DNA of 64,000 nt from Rhizobacter sp. Root404 (GTDB lineage Bacteria; Pseudomonadota; Gammaproteobacteria; Burkholderiales; Burkholderiaceae_C). The notes under the pieces are model-generated. The model saw only the letters and a program-made list of their open reading frames with translations, ran no database searches and was not told where the DNA came from. Each line of letters begins with the position of its first letter. Positions within the stretch are counted from its first letter, which is position 1. Both the position numbers and the translations under genes were made by a program. Below, piece by piece: positions 1 through 11,580 of the stretch. The stretch covers positions 161,676-225,675 of the forward strand of contig NZ_LMDS01000007.1 of assembly GCF_001425865.1 (NCBI RefSeq), written 5' to 3'.

Positions 1-953
1 CGCGCGCCAAGGCCGGCAGCTTCATGGGGCTGGCGACCAACACCGACTACGCGACCGAAGTCACGTTGCAGCCGCTCGAACGTTACGCGCTCGACGCCGC
101 GATCCTGTTCAGCGACATCCTGACCGTGCCGGACGCGATGGGCCTGGGCCTGTCGTTTGCGCTCGGCGAGGGCCCGAAGTTCGCGCACCCGGTGCGCGAC
201 GAGGCGGCAGTCGCTAAGCTCGAGGTCCCGGACATGGCCAAGCTGCGCTACGTGTTCGACGCGGTCGCGTCGATCCGCAAGGCGCTGAACGGCCGCGTGC
301 CGCTGATCGGCTTCTCCGGCAGCCCGTGGACGCTGGCCTGCTACATGGTCGAAGGCGCCGGCTCGGACGACTATCGCCTGGTCAAGACCATGCTGTACAG
401 CCGCCCGGACCTGATGCACCGCATGCTCGAGGTCAACGCCGCCGCGGTCGCGCAGTACCTGAACGCACAGATCGAGGCCGGCGCGCAGGCCGTGATGATC
501 TTCGACAGCTGGGGCGGCGTGCTGGCGGACGGCGCATTCCAGCAATTCAGCCTGGCCTACACGCGCCGCGTGCTGCACCAGCTGAAGCGCGAGCACGACG
601 GGCAGCGCATCCCGCACATCGTCTTCACCAAGGGCGGGGGGCTGTGGCTGGAGGACATCGCCGCGATCCAGCCGGACGTGGTCGGCCTGGACTGGACCGT
701 GAACCTCGGGACGGCGCGCGCGCGGATCGGCGACCGGGTGGCGCTGCAGGGCAACATCGATCCGAACGTGCTGTTCGCGACGCCCGACGCGATCCGTGCC
801 GAAGTGACGCGCACGCTGGAAAGCTACGGCCGGCCGGGCGGCCATGTGTTCAACCTGGGCCACGGCATCAGTCAGCACACGCCGCCGGAAAACGTCAGCG
901 TGCTGGTCGACACCGTGCACGAGGTCTCGAGGCGTCAACTCGCCTCCGGCTGA
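1..953 (+). CDS. hemE: Uroporphyrinogen decarboxylase, 5'-truncated
   Basis: Cytoplasmic haem-pathway enzyme that removes four carboxyl groups from uroporphyrinogen III to give coproporphyrinogen III. The reading frame is open from the first bases of the window (RAKAGSF precedes the first Met at 24), so the N-terminus lies outside. Family blocks are clear: GLATNTDYATEVTLQPLERY, FSDILTVPDAMGLGL, GFSGSPWTLACYMVEG, FDSWGG, LDWT and the C-terminal FNLGHGI. Only about 50 N-terminal residues appear to be missing. A weak hairpin plus T-rich run follows the stop. Confidence 0.97.
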   Translation, partial: RAKAGSFMGLATNTDYATEVTLQPLERYALDAAILFSDILTVPDAMGLGLSFALGEGPKFAHPVRDEAAVAKLEVPDMAKLRYVFDAVASIRKALNGRVPLIGFSGSPWTLACYMVEGAGSDDYRLVKTMLYSRPDLMHRMLEVNAAAVAQYLNAQIEAGAQAVMIFDSWGGVLADGAFQQFSLAYTRRVLHQLKREHDGQRIPHIVFTKGGGLWLEDIAAIQPDVVGLDWTVNLGTARARIGDRVALQGNIDPNVLFATPDAIRAEVTRTLESYGRPGGHVFNLGHGISQHTPPENVSVLVDTVHEVSRRQLASG

Positions 954-1293
954 ACGCCGACCGGGCGCGTACGACCGGCCCGCGATTTTCTTTTGCCGGT
1001 AAGTGAGCGCTCAGGGCTTGACTTATCCCCAAAATCGGGCATGCGTAACAGACGCAGCATTCAGTGCTGCGACGCAACAAGAGCGTTCTGTTTCTTTGCG
1101 CTAAGTTGTTGATTTCATTGATTTCGCGGTGTTGCTGCTTCAGCGGGCATTCTTTGGCGATGCCAAGCGCAGCAAGCGTTTGCGGGCATTGCCGACATGG
1201 TTACGCACAAAGTTATCCACAGCAGAAGTGGAAAGCTTGGAAAGCGCTTCAAAATCATCGACTTAACGCTACTTTGTGAACGAAAGTTGAGAT
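954..1293. other. hemE-priA spacer with DnaA-box-like sites
   Basis: This 340-base spacer has no convincing gene; small open frames here have no family features. It holds a perfect DnaA-box consensus TTATCCACA at 1213-1221, a one-mismatch copy TTATCCCCA at 1023-1031, and an inverted repeat GCAGCA-N5-TGCTGC at 1054-1070. It also has a tandem TTGATTTC repeat at 1109-1126 in a stretch clearly richer in A/T than the surrounding genes, and a 10-base palindrome TGAGCGCTCA at 1004-1013. It may be a DnaA-responsive control region for priA or a DnaA-titrating site. Which of these it is cannot be told from sequence. Confidence 0.5.
961..994 (+). terminator. Possible weak intrinsic terminator of hemE
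   Basis: CGGGC (962-966) can pair with GCCCG (978-982) around an 11-base loop. ATTTTCTTTT follows. The stem is short, so this is only a plausible terminator just after the hemE stop codon. Confidence 0.35.
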
Positions 1294-3393
<2,100 letters not shown>

Positions 3394-3405
<12 letters not shown>

Positions 3406-4104
3406 CGGCCGCATGCGGCGCGCCGCCGGGCCCGAGCCGCCGACCGGGCGCGAGATGTCGGCCAGCAGCAGCGTCGCGCGCACCAGGCCTTCGACGGCCT
3501 CGGTGAGGTCTTCCGGCGGCTCGAGCGACTCGATCTCGGCGAGCAGCTCGTCGGCGTCCTCGAGGTCGTCCGGCCCGAGGTGGCGGTAGACCAGCGCGAG
3601 CGGCTCGGTCAGCGCCTTCGGGTCGAGGGCCATCAAGTCGGGGAACAGTTCCAGCGCGGTCGCGAAACCGGCGACCCAGGGGTAGACGGCGTCGATCGCG
3701 CCGGCGTCGCCCGGGTCGTCTTCATCGTCGTCCGCCCCGGCATGCGTCCCGGTATCGGCATCGTCGTCGGCCAGCTCGAACACCCACGGATCGAACCACT
3801 GGCGTCGCTGGATCGCGTCGTCGAGTTCGGCATGCCGGCGCAGCACCAGCGCGTGCAGCCTGGCGGTGTCGAACTTCGCCGGCAGGGCGCGGCCATCGAC
3901 ATCGGTGACATGCGGCATCCAGCGCGCCACGGCGATGCGCCGCGGCTGCAGCAATACGCCGCACAGGTAGCCGTCGACCATGCTGACATCCAGCGCCTCC
4001 AGCGGCGCGGGCACGCGATCGAGCAGCGCCTGCAGTTCGTCGAGCTCGCGCTCGGTGAGCGGCTGGGCCGAACGCGGCGTCTGGCGGGGGGGTGGGGCAG
4101 CCAT
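3394..4104 (-). CDS. UPF0149 / YecA-family protein
   Basis: 236-residue member of the UPF0149 (YecA/YgfB) family, whose molecular role is poorly known. Seen: an N-terminal helical block LDELQALLDR and the family signature around MVDGYLCGVLLQP, then WFDPWVFEL, an acidic low-complexity linker rich in Asp (roughly residues 125-145), and YPWVAGFATALELFPDL. The C-terminal SEC-C zinc motif found in many YecA proteins is absent. I use the Met at 4104; a frame extending to 4170 exists but that extension is basic and unlike the family. It is convergent with priA. Confidence 0.85.
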
Positions 4105-4229
4105 GCCCGGATTGTCACCGCTGTGCGCGGCGCGGCGCCGTGTGACGTTTTTCACTGCAATGCGGGGCAAAAAGCAACGTCGCCGCCCGGTCCCTCGAAT
4201 TGGGGATGGTGGGTGCCGGAACGCGTCCC

Positions 4230-4402
4230 TAGAGTGCCCTGATTGCTGTCACACGGCGTCTTCTCCGGAAGGCACGAAGCATGGTTCGAAACGCCCGGCC
4301 AAGAACACCACACCGAACAGGGCGCTGAACCGATACCGGTCCCAACGACGTCCTTTCCGAAGGACTTCCCAGCCCACCCGCTCACGCGGGTGGGCTTTTT
4401 TT
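4230..4402 (+). ncRNA. Candidate structured small RNA ending in an intrinsic terminator
   Basis: No plus-strand gene lies between priA and mmsA, yet a strong plus-strand terminator is present at 4371-4402, so a transcript probably begins just before it. The preceding bases fold well: AGTGCCCTG (4233-4241) pairs with CAGGGCGCT (4318-4326), enclosing an inner stem GGCGT (4255-4259) / ACGCC (4291-4295) and a large bubble. A tetraloop hairpin GTCCTT-TCCG-AAGGAC follows at 4350-4365, then the terminator. It matches no RNA family I can name with confidence. It could be a stand-alone sRNA or a terminated leader of mmsA. The boundaries are estimates. Confidence 0.4.
4371..4402 (+). terminator. Strong intrinsic terminator
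   Basis: A perfect 11-base-pair stem (AGCCCACCCGC, 4371-4381, with GCGGGTGGGCT, 4386-4396) closed by the loop TCAC and followed by an unbroken run of seven T. There is no T run on the other strand, so it acts on plus-strand transcripts. It lies 56 bases before the mmsA start codon. Confidence 0.9.
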
Positions 4403-4458
4403 CGGGCTGGCATAGACTGTCAGGCTGTTCCGCCATCACCGCTGCGAGGAGATTCACC

Positions 4459-5979
<1,521 letters not shown>

Positions 5980-5989
5980 CCGCGCCGCG

Positions 5990-6370
5990 TCAGCCGATGT
6001 CTTCGTGCAGGCACAGGATGTTGCCTTCGGTGTCGAGGAACCACGCGGCCTTCTCGGCGCCGAGCACGCAGACGTGTTCGACGGTCTTCAGGCCCGGGAA
6101 GTCGTAGTCCTCGAACACCACGCCAGCCGCCTTCAGCGCCGCGATGCTGGCGGCGATGTCCGGGACCCGGAAACTGACGGCGGTGTGATCCGCCTTGGTG
6201 CCGCCCTCCTTCGGAAACAGCGCCAGGGTGGCGCTGCCGCAGTCGAACGTGAACTTGCCGTCGGCCTGCGCGCCGATCGGCTTCAGGCCGAGCCGGCCCT
6301 CGTAGAACTGGCGGGCCCGGGCGAGGTCCTTGACCGGCAACATCGTGGTCACGGGCGCATGTGTCAACAT
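5990..6370 (-). CDS. VOC (glyoxalase/dioxygenase-fold) family protein
   Basis: 126 residues with the vicinal-oxygen-chelate fold pattern: N-terminal VTTMLPVKDLARARQFYEGRLG, a central FTFDCGSATLALFP strand block, and FLDTEGNILCLHE at the end carrying the usual C-terminal acidic ligand position. Such small single-domain proteins act as lyases, dioxygenases or resistance proteins, and the substrate cannot be read here. It is divergent from the amidase gene, with 74 bases between the start codons and a GGAGA ribosome site. Confidence 0.85.
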   Translation of the reverse strand: MLTHAPVTTMLPVKDLARARQFYEGRLGLKPIGAQADGKFTFDCGSATLALFPKEGGTKADHTAVSFRVPDIAASIAALKAAGVVFEDYDFPGLKTVEHVCVLGAEKAAWFLDTEGNILCLHEDIG

Positions 6371-6444
6371 GGTCGTCTCCTGTCGAGTGCGAGTTCATTT
6401 TGCGCCTGCAGGGCCACCATGAACACCATCTTCAAGGGCTTTCG

Positions 6445-7818
6445 ATGCCGCATGCCGCACCTCCCGATCTCGATTCCGCCACCGCCGGCGAACTGGCCGA
6501 GGCGGTCCGCACGCGCCGCGTGACCGCGGTGGCGTTGTGCGACGCCGCGATCGCGCGGATCGAGCGCCTCGACGGGCCGATCAATGCCGTCGTCGTGCGC
6601 GACTTCGACCGCGCCCGCGAGCAGGCACTAGCCTGCGACGCCCGCATCGCCGAGGGCGACACGACCGGCGCGCTGCTCGGCGTGCCGATGACGGTCAAGG
6701 AGTCGTACAACGTCGCCGGCCTGCCGACGACCTGGGGCATCGCCGCGTTCCGCGACTTCGTGCCCACCGAGGACGCGGTGCTGGTCCGGCGCCTGAAGGC
6801 TGCCGGCGCGATCATCCTCGGCAAGACCAACGTGCCGCCGTCGCTCGGCGACTGGCAGAGCGCGAACCCGATCCACGGCGTCACCGTCAACCCGCACGAT
6901 GCGACCCGCACGCCCGGCGGCTCGTCCGGTGGCGGCGCCGCGGCGCTGGCGGCCGGCATGGTGCCACTCGAGCTCGGTTCCGACATCGGCGGCTCGATCC
7001 GCGTGCCGGCGCACTTCTGCGGCGTGTTCGGCCACAAGCCGAGCTTCGACCTGCTGCCCTCGCGCGGTCACGCGCCGCCGGGCACCGATGGCGCCGGCAT
7101 CGACCTCGCGGTGTGCGGCCCGATGGCGCGCCGCGCCGCGGACCTCGACCTCGCGCTGGGGGTGCTCGCCGGCCCGGACGGCGACGAGGCGAACGGCTAC
7201 CGCCTCGACCTGCCCGCGCCGCGCGTGCCGACGATCGACGGCCTGCGCGTGCTGCTGCTCGACACGCATCCGAGCGCCCGCGCCGATGCGCCGACGCGCG
7301 AGGCGCTGCATCTCCTGGCCGGTGACCTGGTGCGCGAAGGCGCACGCATCGAGCGGTCGAGCGCGTTGCTGCCCGAACTCGCGGGCGTGCACCGCGCCTA
7401 CGTGCAGATGCTGATGACGATCACGACCTACGGCGCGCCGGGCGGACGCGAGGTGATCTCGGCGCACGAGTGGTTCAACCTGGTCCAGCGCCGCGCGAAG
7501 GTCCGGCGCGAATGGCGCGCGCTGTTCGCCGAGTTCGACGTGGTGCTCGCGCCGGTGTTCGGCACGGCCGCGTTCCCGCTCACCGACGAGCCGGTCTGGA
7601 GCAAGCGGTCGATGCTGCTGGACGGCGAGCCGACTGCCTTCGGCGACCAGCTGGCGTGGTCCGGCATGGCGACGTTCGCCGGCCTGCCCGCCACCGCCGC
7701 GCCGATCGCCAACAGCCCCGACCGCCTGCCGATCGGCGTGCAGATCATCGGCGCGTTCCTGCACGACCGCACGACGGTCGCGCTGGCGCGGCAGATCGAG
7801 GCGCTGCGCGCCGGCTGA
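6445..7818 (+). CDS. Amidase-signature family amidase
   Basis: 457-residue amide hydrolase of the amidase-signature family, with the Ser-cisSer-Lys triad visible as Lys85 (MTVKESYN), Ser160 (GGSSGGG) and Ser184 (SDIGGSIRVP). No signal peptide, so it is cytoplasmic. I chose the ATG at 6445, preceded by AAGGG; the frame is open further upstream across the divergent promoter region. The substrate is unknown. It lacks the C-terminal domain of allophanate hydrolase, and no GatC-like partner lies next to it. It ends 3 bases from the convergent phosphatase gene. Confidence 0.9.
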   Translation: MPHAAPPDLDSATAGELAEAVRTRRVTAVALCDAAIARIERLDGPINAVVVRDFDRAREQALACDARIAEGDTTGALLGVPMTVKESYNVAGLPTTWGIAAFRDFVPTEDAVLVRRLKAAGAIILGKTNVPPSLGDWQSANPIHGVTVNPHDATRTPGGSSGGGAAALAAGMVPLELGSDIGGSIRVPAHFCGVFGHKPSFDLLPSRGHAPPGTDGAGIDLAVCGPMARRAADLDLALGVLAGPDGDEANGYRLDLPAPRVPTIDGLRVLLLDTHPSARADAPTREALHLLAGDLVREGARIERSSALLPELAGVHRAYVQMLMTITTYGAPGGREVISAHEWFNLVQRRAKVRREWRALFAEFDVVLAPVFGTAAFPLTDEPVWSKRSMLLDGEPTAFGDQLAWSGMATFAGLPATAAPIANSPDRLPIGVQIIGAFLHDRTTVALARQIEALRAG

Positions 7819-7821
7819 CGC

Positions 7822-9753
7822 TCAGGCGCCGATCACGCCGCCATCGAGGCGGCGGATCACCACCGTGGCCGAACGTGGCCGCCCACCGCTCGGCCACTTG
7901 GAGAACTTGTTCGGCTCGGCCGGGTCGCTGCGGTCGCTCGGCGTCTCGCCGGGGTGCTGCACGTTGATGAACATCGTCGTGCCGTCGGGCGTCAGCGTCG
8001 CACCGGTGATCTCGCAGTTGACCGGGCCGGTCAGGAAGCGCCGCACCTCGCCGGTGCCGCGGTCGAACGCGAGCATCTGGTTGTTGCCGATGCGCGCGTA
8101 CTCGCCCTTGTTCAATTGCGTGGCCGACGCATCGGTCTGCACCCACAGCACGCCGCGCGCATCCAGCATCAGGCCGTCGGGGCTGCCGAAGATGTCGCCC
8201 TTGATGTTGCCCTTTGCATCGGCGCGTTCGTTAGCCGGGTCGCCGGCGAGCACCAGGTGGTCCCAGCGCATCGTGGTGGCGTCGAAATCGCCGCCGGCCG
8301 CCGCGCCCTCCTTCCAGCGGATGATCTGGCCCATCGCGTTGTCGGCGCGCGGGTTCGCGGCATCGACGCCGGGCTGGCCCTTCGCGCCGCGCGCGGTGTT
8401 GTTGGTGAGCGTGCAGTAGACCTCGCGCGCCTGCTGGTCGATCGCGAGCCACTCGGGGCGGTCCATCTTGGTGGCGCCGAGCAGGTCGCTCGCCTGGCGG
8501 GCCTTGATCAGCACCTCGCCCTGGTCGGCGAAGCCTTTCGCCCCCGTCAACGGACCGGTGCCGTGCACCAGCGGCATCCAGCGGCCGGTGCCGTCGGCAT
8601 CGAAACGGGCGACGTACAGCGTCCCGTGGTCGAGCAGCTCGCGGTTCGCCTGGGCCTGCGTCAGGCCGTTGCCGGCCGGCGCGATCCGGTCGCGGCTGAC
8701 GAACTTGTAGATGTACTCGAAGCGCGAATCCTCGCCCGAGTAGACGACGGCCCGGCCGTCGCGCGTGACCGCGACCCACGCACCCTCGTGCACCGCACGG
8801 CCGAGTGCGGTGCGCTTGACCGGCGTGCTCTTCGGGTCCATCGGGTCGACCTCGACGATCCAGCCGAAGCGGTTGAACTCGTTCGGGTGCTTCGCGGCGT
8901 CGAAGCGTTCGTCATGTTCGTTCCAGCGGTAGAACGCGGTCTTGCGCAGGCCCCAGCGCTGCTGGTGCGCGTCGGGCTTCGCGTCGCCGAGCGCGAAGTA
9001 GCCGTTGAAATTCTCTTCGCCCGACAGGTAGGTGCCCCACGGTGTCTTGCCGCTGGCGCAGTTGTTGAACGTGCCGAGCGCGGTACGGCCGGCCGGGTCG
9101 GCGGCGGTCTTCATCAGCGCGTGGCCGCCGGCCGGCCCGCCGATCGCGAACGGCGTGGTCGCGGTGATGCGCCGCGCATAGGGCGACGGCCGCACCATCG
9201 TCCAGGCGTCGCCGCGGCGCTCGACCTCGATCACCGCGATGCCGTGCGCGGCCTGCGCCTTGCGGACCTTCTCGGCCGACCAGGTCGCCATGCCGTCGGC
9301 GTGCAGCAGGCCGTCGTCCGTGTACTCGTGGTTCATCGTCAACAGCCCGCGCGTGCTGCTGCCGGCGAGCGGGAAGAAGTGGATGCCGTCGTGGTGCATG
9401 CCCATCTGCACCGCCTGGTCGGCGGCGCTCGCCGACGCGTCCTCGCGCCACGCGGGCATCTGGCCGGGCACGCCGATCGGCTCGCCCCAGGCCGCGATCA
9501 CGGTGGCGACATAGCCGTCGGGCACCGTGATCCTGTCGGCCGCGCTGGCCGGGATGCCCTTGAAGCCGAGCAACGGAGCGCCGGTGCGCGCACCGGCTGT
9601 GGCGCAACCCGTCATCAGCGGCCCGAACGCCGCACCCGCGAACGCCGCGAGACCGCCCTGCAGCCACACGCGCCGCGCCGGATCGGACACGTCGTGGATG
9701 CTGGGATTGGAGGCGCGGTTGCTGTCCTCCATCGTGTCGAAATCCTTGGCCAT
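7822..9753 (-). CDS. PhoX-type (DUF839) alkaline phosphatase-like protein
   Basis: 643-residue exported protein of the PhoX/DUF839 family; family members are Ca/Fe-dependent phosphatases with a beta-propeller body. The N-terminus carries a twin-arginine-like stretch (ARRVWLQGGLAAFAG) running into MTGC, so Tat export and possibly lipid attachment are likely. Family blocks include HDGIHFFPL, LLTMNHEYTD, NCASGKTPWGTYLSGEEN and SGEDSRFEYIYKFVS. It follows the ABC permease gene by 16 bases on the same strand, so it is probably co-transcribed with the transporter. Substrate specificity cannot be set by eye. Confidence 0.88.
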   Translation of the reverse strand: MAKDFDTMEDSNRASNPSIHDVSDPARRVWLQGGLAAFAGAAFGPLMTGCATAGARTGAPLLGFKGIPASAADRITVPDGYVATVIAAWGEPIGVPGQMPAWREDASASAADQAVQMGMHHDGIHFFPLAGSSTRGLLTMNHEYTDDGLLHADGMATWSAEKVRKAQAAHGIAVIEVERRGDAWTMVRPSPYARRITATTPFAIGGPAGGHALMKTAADPAGRTALGTFNNCASGKTPWGTYLSGEENFNGYFALGDAKPDAHQQRWGLRKTAFYRWNEHDERFDAAKHPNEFNRFGWIVEVDPMDPKSTPVKRTALGRAVHEGAWVAVTRDGRAVVYSGEDSRFEYIYKFVSRDRIAPAGNGLTQAQANRELLDHGTLYVARFDADGTGRWMPLVHGTGPLTGAKGFADQGEVLIKARQASDLLGATKMDRPEWLAIDQQAREVYCTLTNNTARGAKGQPGVDAANPRADNAMGQIIRWKEGAAAGGDFDATTMRWDHLVLAGDPANERADAKGNIKGDIFGSPDGLMLDARGVLWVQTDASATQLNKGEYARIGNNQMLAFDRGTGEVRRFLTGPVNCEITGATLTPDGTTMFINVQHPGETPSDRSDPAEPNKFSKWPSGGRPRSATVVIRRLDGGVIGA

Positions 9754-9769
9754 TGCGCGCCCTGCCTTC

Positions 9770-10573
9770 TCAGAGTTTCTCGGTTTCGCCCGTCTTGGGC
9801 TGCCACTTCATCAGCCGTTTCTCCAGCCGGCCCACCAACGCGTCGAGCAGCAACGCGAACACCGTCAGCAACAGGATGCCGGCCATCACGGTGTTGATGT
9901 CGAACGAGCCCTCGGCCTGCAGGATCAGGTAGCCGACGCCGCGCGACGAGCCCAGGTATTCCCCGACCACCGCGCCCACGAACGCCAGCCCGACGCTGGT
10001 GTGCAGCGAACTGAAGACCCAGCTGGTCGCGCTCGGCAGGTAGACATGGCGCAGCAGCTGGCGCTGCGACGCGCCGAGCATGCGCGCGTTCGCCAGCACG
10101 ACCGGGCTCACCTCCTTCACGCCCTGGTAGACGTTGAAGAAGACGATGAAGAACACGAGCGTGACGCCCAGCGCCACCTTGCTCGCGATGCCCAGACCGA
10201 ACCAGACCGCGAAGATCGGCGCCAGGATCACGCGCGGCATGCTGTTCAGCGCCTTGATGTACGGGTCGGTGATCGCCGCGGCCATCGGGCTCAGCGCCAG
10301 CCACAGCCCGCAGCCCAGGCCCAGCACGGTGCCGATGCCGAACGCCAGCACGGTCTCGAGCAGCGTGACGCCCAGGTGCTCGTAGATGTTGGCGTTGACG
10401 ACGAACCAGTCCCAGATCCGGCCGAAGATCTTCAACGGCTCGCCGAAGAAGAACGCGGCCTGCTGGTCGTTCTCGAACACGATCGGCGGGATCAGCCCCG
10501 GCTTGGTCAGCAGGTGCCACAGCACGAAGATCAGCAGCAGCAGCCCGAGCTGCCAAAATCGAAGGTACTTCAT
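9770..10573 (-). CDS. ABC transporter permease, SsuC/TauC/NitT type
   Basis: 267-residue inner-membrane permease with about six hydrophobic segments. The cytoplasmic EAA-type loop is visible around ANARMLGASQRQLLRHVYLPSA. It belongs to the family that moves nitrate, taurine, alkanesulfonates or thiamine precursors. It is preceded by the ATPase gene (16 bases apart) and followed by the PhoX-like gene. No binding protein lies in this operon; a candidate partner of matching family lies at 16068-17093 on the same strand. Confidence 0.92.
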   Translation of the reverse strand: MKYLRFWQLGLLLLIFVLWHLLTKPGLIPPIVFENDQQAAFFFGEPLKIFGRIWDWFVVNANIYEHLGVTLLETVLAFGIGTVLGLGCGLWLALSPMAAAITDPYIKALNSMPRVILAPIFAVWFGLGIASKVALGVTLVFFIVFFNVYQGVKEVSPVVLANARMLGASQRQLLRHVYLPSATSWVFSSLHTSVGLAFVGAVVGEYLGSSRGVGYLILQAEGSFDINTVMAGILLLTVFALLLDALVGRLEKRLMKWQPKTGETEKL

Positions 10574-10589
10574 GGCCGGCGAAGGTATT

Positions 10590-11405
10590 TCATGCCGCCA
10601 ATTGCTGCCGGTAGCCCTTGAGCACCTCGTCGCGCAGCACCGTCCAGATGGCCTGGTGCAGCTCGACGAAGCGCGGCGTCGCCCGCACCTCGGCCACGTC
10701 GCGCGGGCGCGGCAGATCGATCGCGAACTCGCCGATCGGGTGCGAGCCCGGGCCGGCGCTCAGGCACACGACCCGGTCGCTCATCGCGATCGCCTCGTCC
10801 AGGTCGTGGGTGATGAACAGCACCGCCTTCTTCTTCGAGGACCAGAGGTCGAGCACCTCGTTCTCCATCAGCTGGCGGGTCTGCACGTCGAGCGCGGAGA
10901 ACGGCTCGTCCATCAGGATGATGTCGGGGTCGAGCACCAGCGTCTGCGCCAGGCTGACCCGCTTGCGCATGCCGCCGGAGAGCTGGTGCGGGTAGCGGTC
11001 GCCGAAGCCGCCGAGGCCGACGCGCTTCAGCCACTCGTCGGCCTGCGCCCGCGCATCGGCGGCGCCACGGAACTCGAGGCCGGCCATCACGTTCTGCGCC
11101 GCAGTGCGCCACGGCATCAGGCTCTCGGCCTGGAACATGTAGCCGGCACGGCGGTTGATGCCATTCAGCGCCTCGCCGAACACGCTGACACTGCCGCTGC
11201 TCGGCGCCAGCAGGCCGGCGGCGACGTTCAGCAGCGTGCTCTTGCCGCAGCCGGTGGGGCCGACGACGCTGACGAATTCGCCCGCGCCGACCGTCAGCGA
11301 CACGTCGCGCACGGCCGTGTAGCGCTGGCCCGGATCGTCCTTGTTCGCGAAGGTGCAGCTGACGTTGCCGAGGCGGAGCGCGGCGGTGGGTTCGGCGTGA
11401 GGCAT
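10590..11405 (-). CDS. ABC transporter ATP-binding protein, SsuB/TauB type
   Basis: 271-residue ATPase that drives the neighbouring permease. Walker A is GPTGCGKST (residues 49-57), the signature is LSGGMRKRVSLAQ, Walker B is IILMDEPFSALD, and the switch His is in VLFITHDLDEA. The start is the Met at 11405 (MPHAEPTA), because the open extension to 11609 is low-complexity and runs over the promoter side of the divergent kinase gene. It is first in the ATPase-permease-PhoX operon. Confidence 0.93.
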   Translation of the reverse strand: MPHAEPTAALRLGNVSCTFANKDDPGQRYTAVRDVSLTVGAGEFVSVVGPTGCGKSTLLNVAAGLLAPSSGSVSVFGEALNGINRRAGYMFQAESLMPWRTAAQNVMAGLEFRGAADARAQADEWLKRVGLGGFGDRYPHQLSGGMRKRVSLAQTLVLDPDIILMDEPFSALDVQTRQLMENEVLDLWSSKKKAVLFITHDLDEAIAMSDRVVCLSAGPGSHPIGEFAIDLPRPRDVAEVRATPRFVELHQAIWTVLRDEVLKGYRQQLAA

Positions 11406-11580
11406 GGCCGCCGACTGTACCAATCGCCCGGCCCGGCGCGATTCGGGAACACCACAGGCGGTTCCGGACGGGCCGAGTGTCGATTCGTCGGTTGGGGATG
11501 GCACAGGCGCCGCTTCGGGCCTACGCTCGGTCGTTCGGGCTGCGCCCCGCCGGGGTCGCCCATTTGCCGTCGTGGGAACC

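Noticed and set aside
1064..1279. 71-residue frame in the hemE-priA spacer
   Set aside because: Cys/Ser/Leu-rich composition unlike any neighbouring gene, no ribosome site and overlapping the DnaA-box-like sites.
4280..4300. tRNA-like T-loop GGTTCGAAACGCC
   Set aside because: The flanking bases do not form a five-pair T stem and no acceptor or anticodon arms can be drawn.
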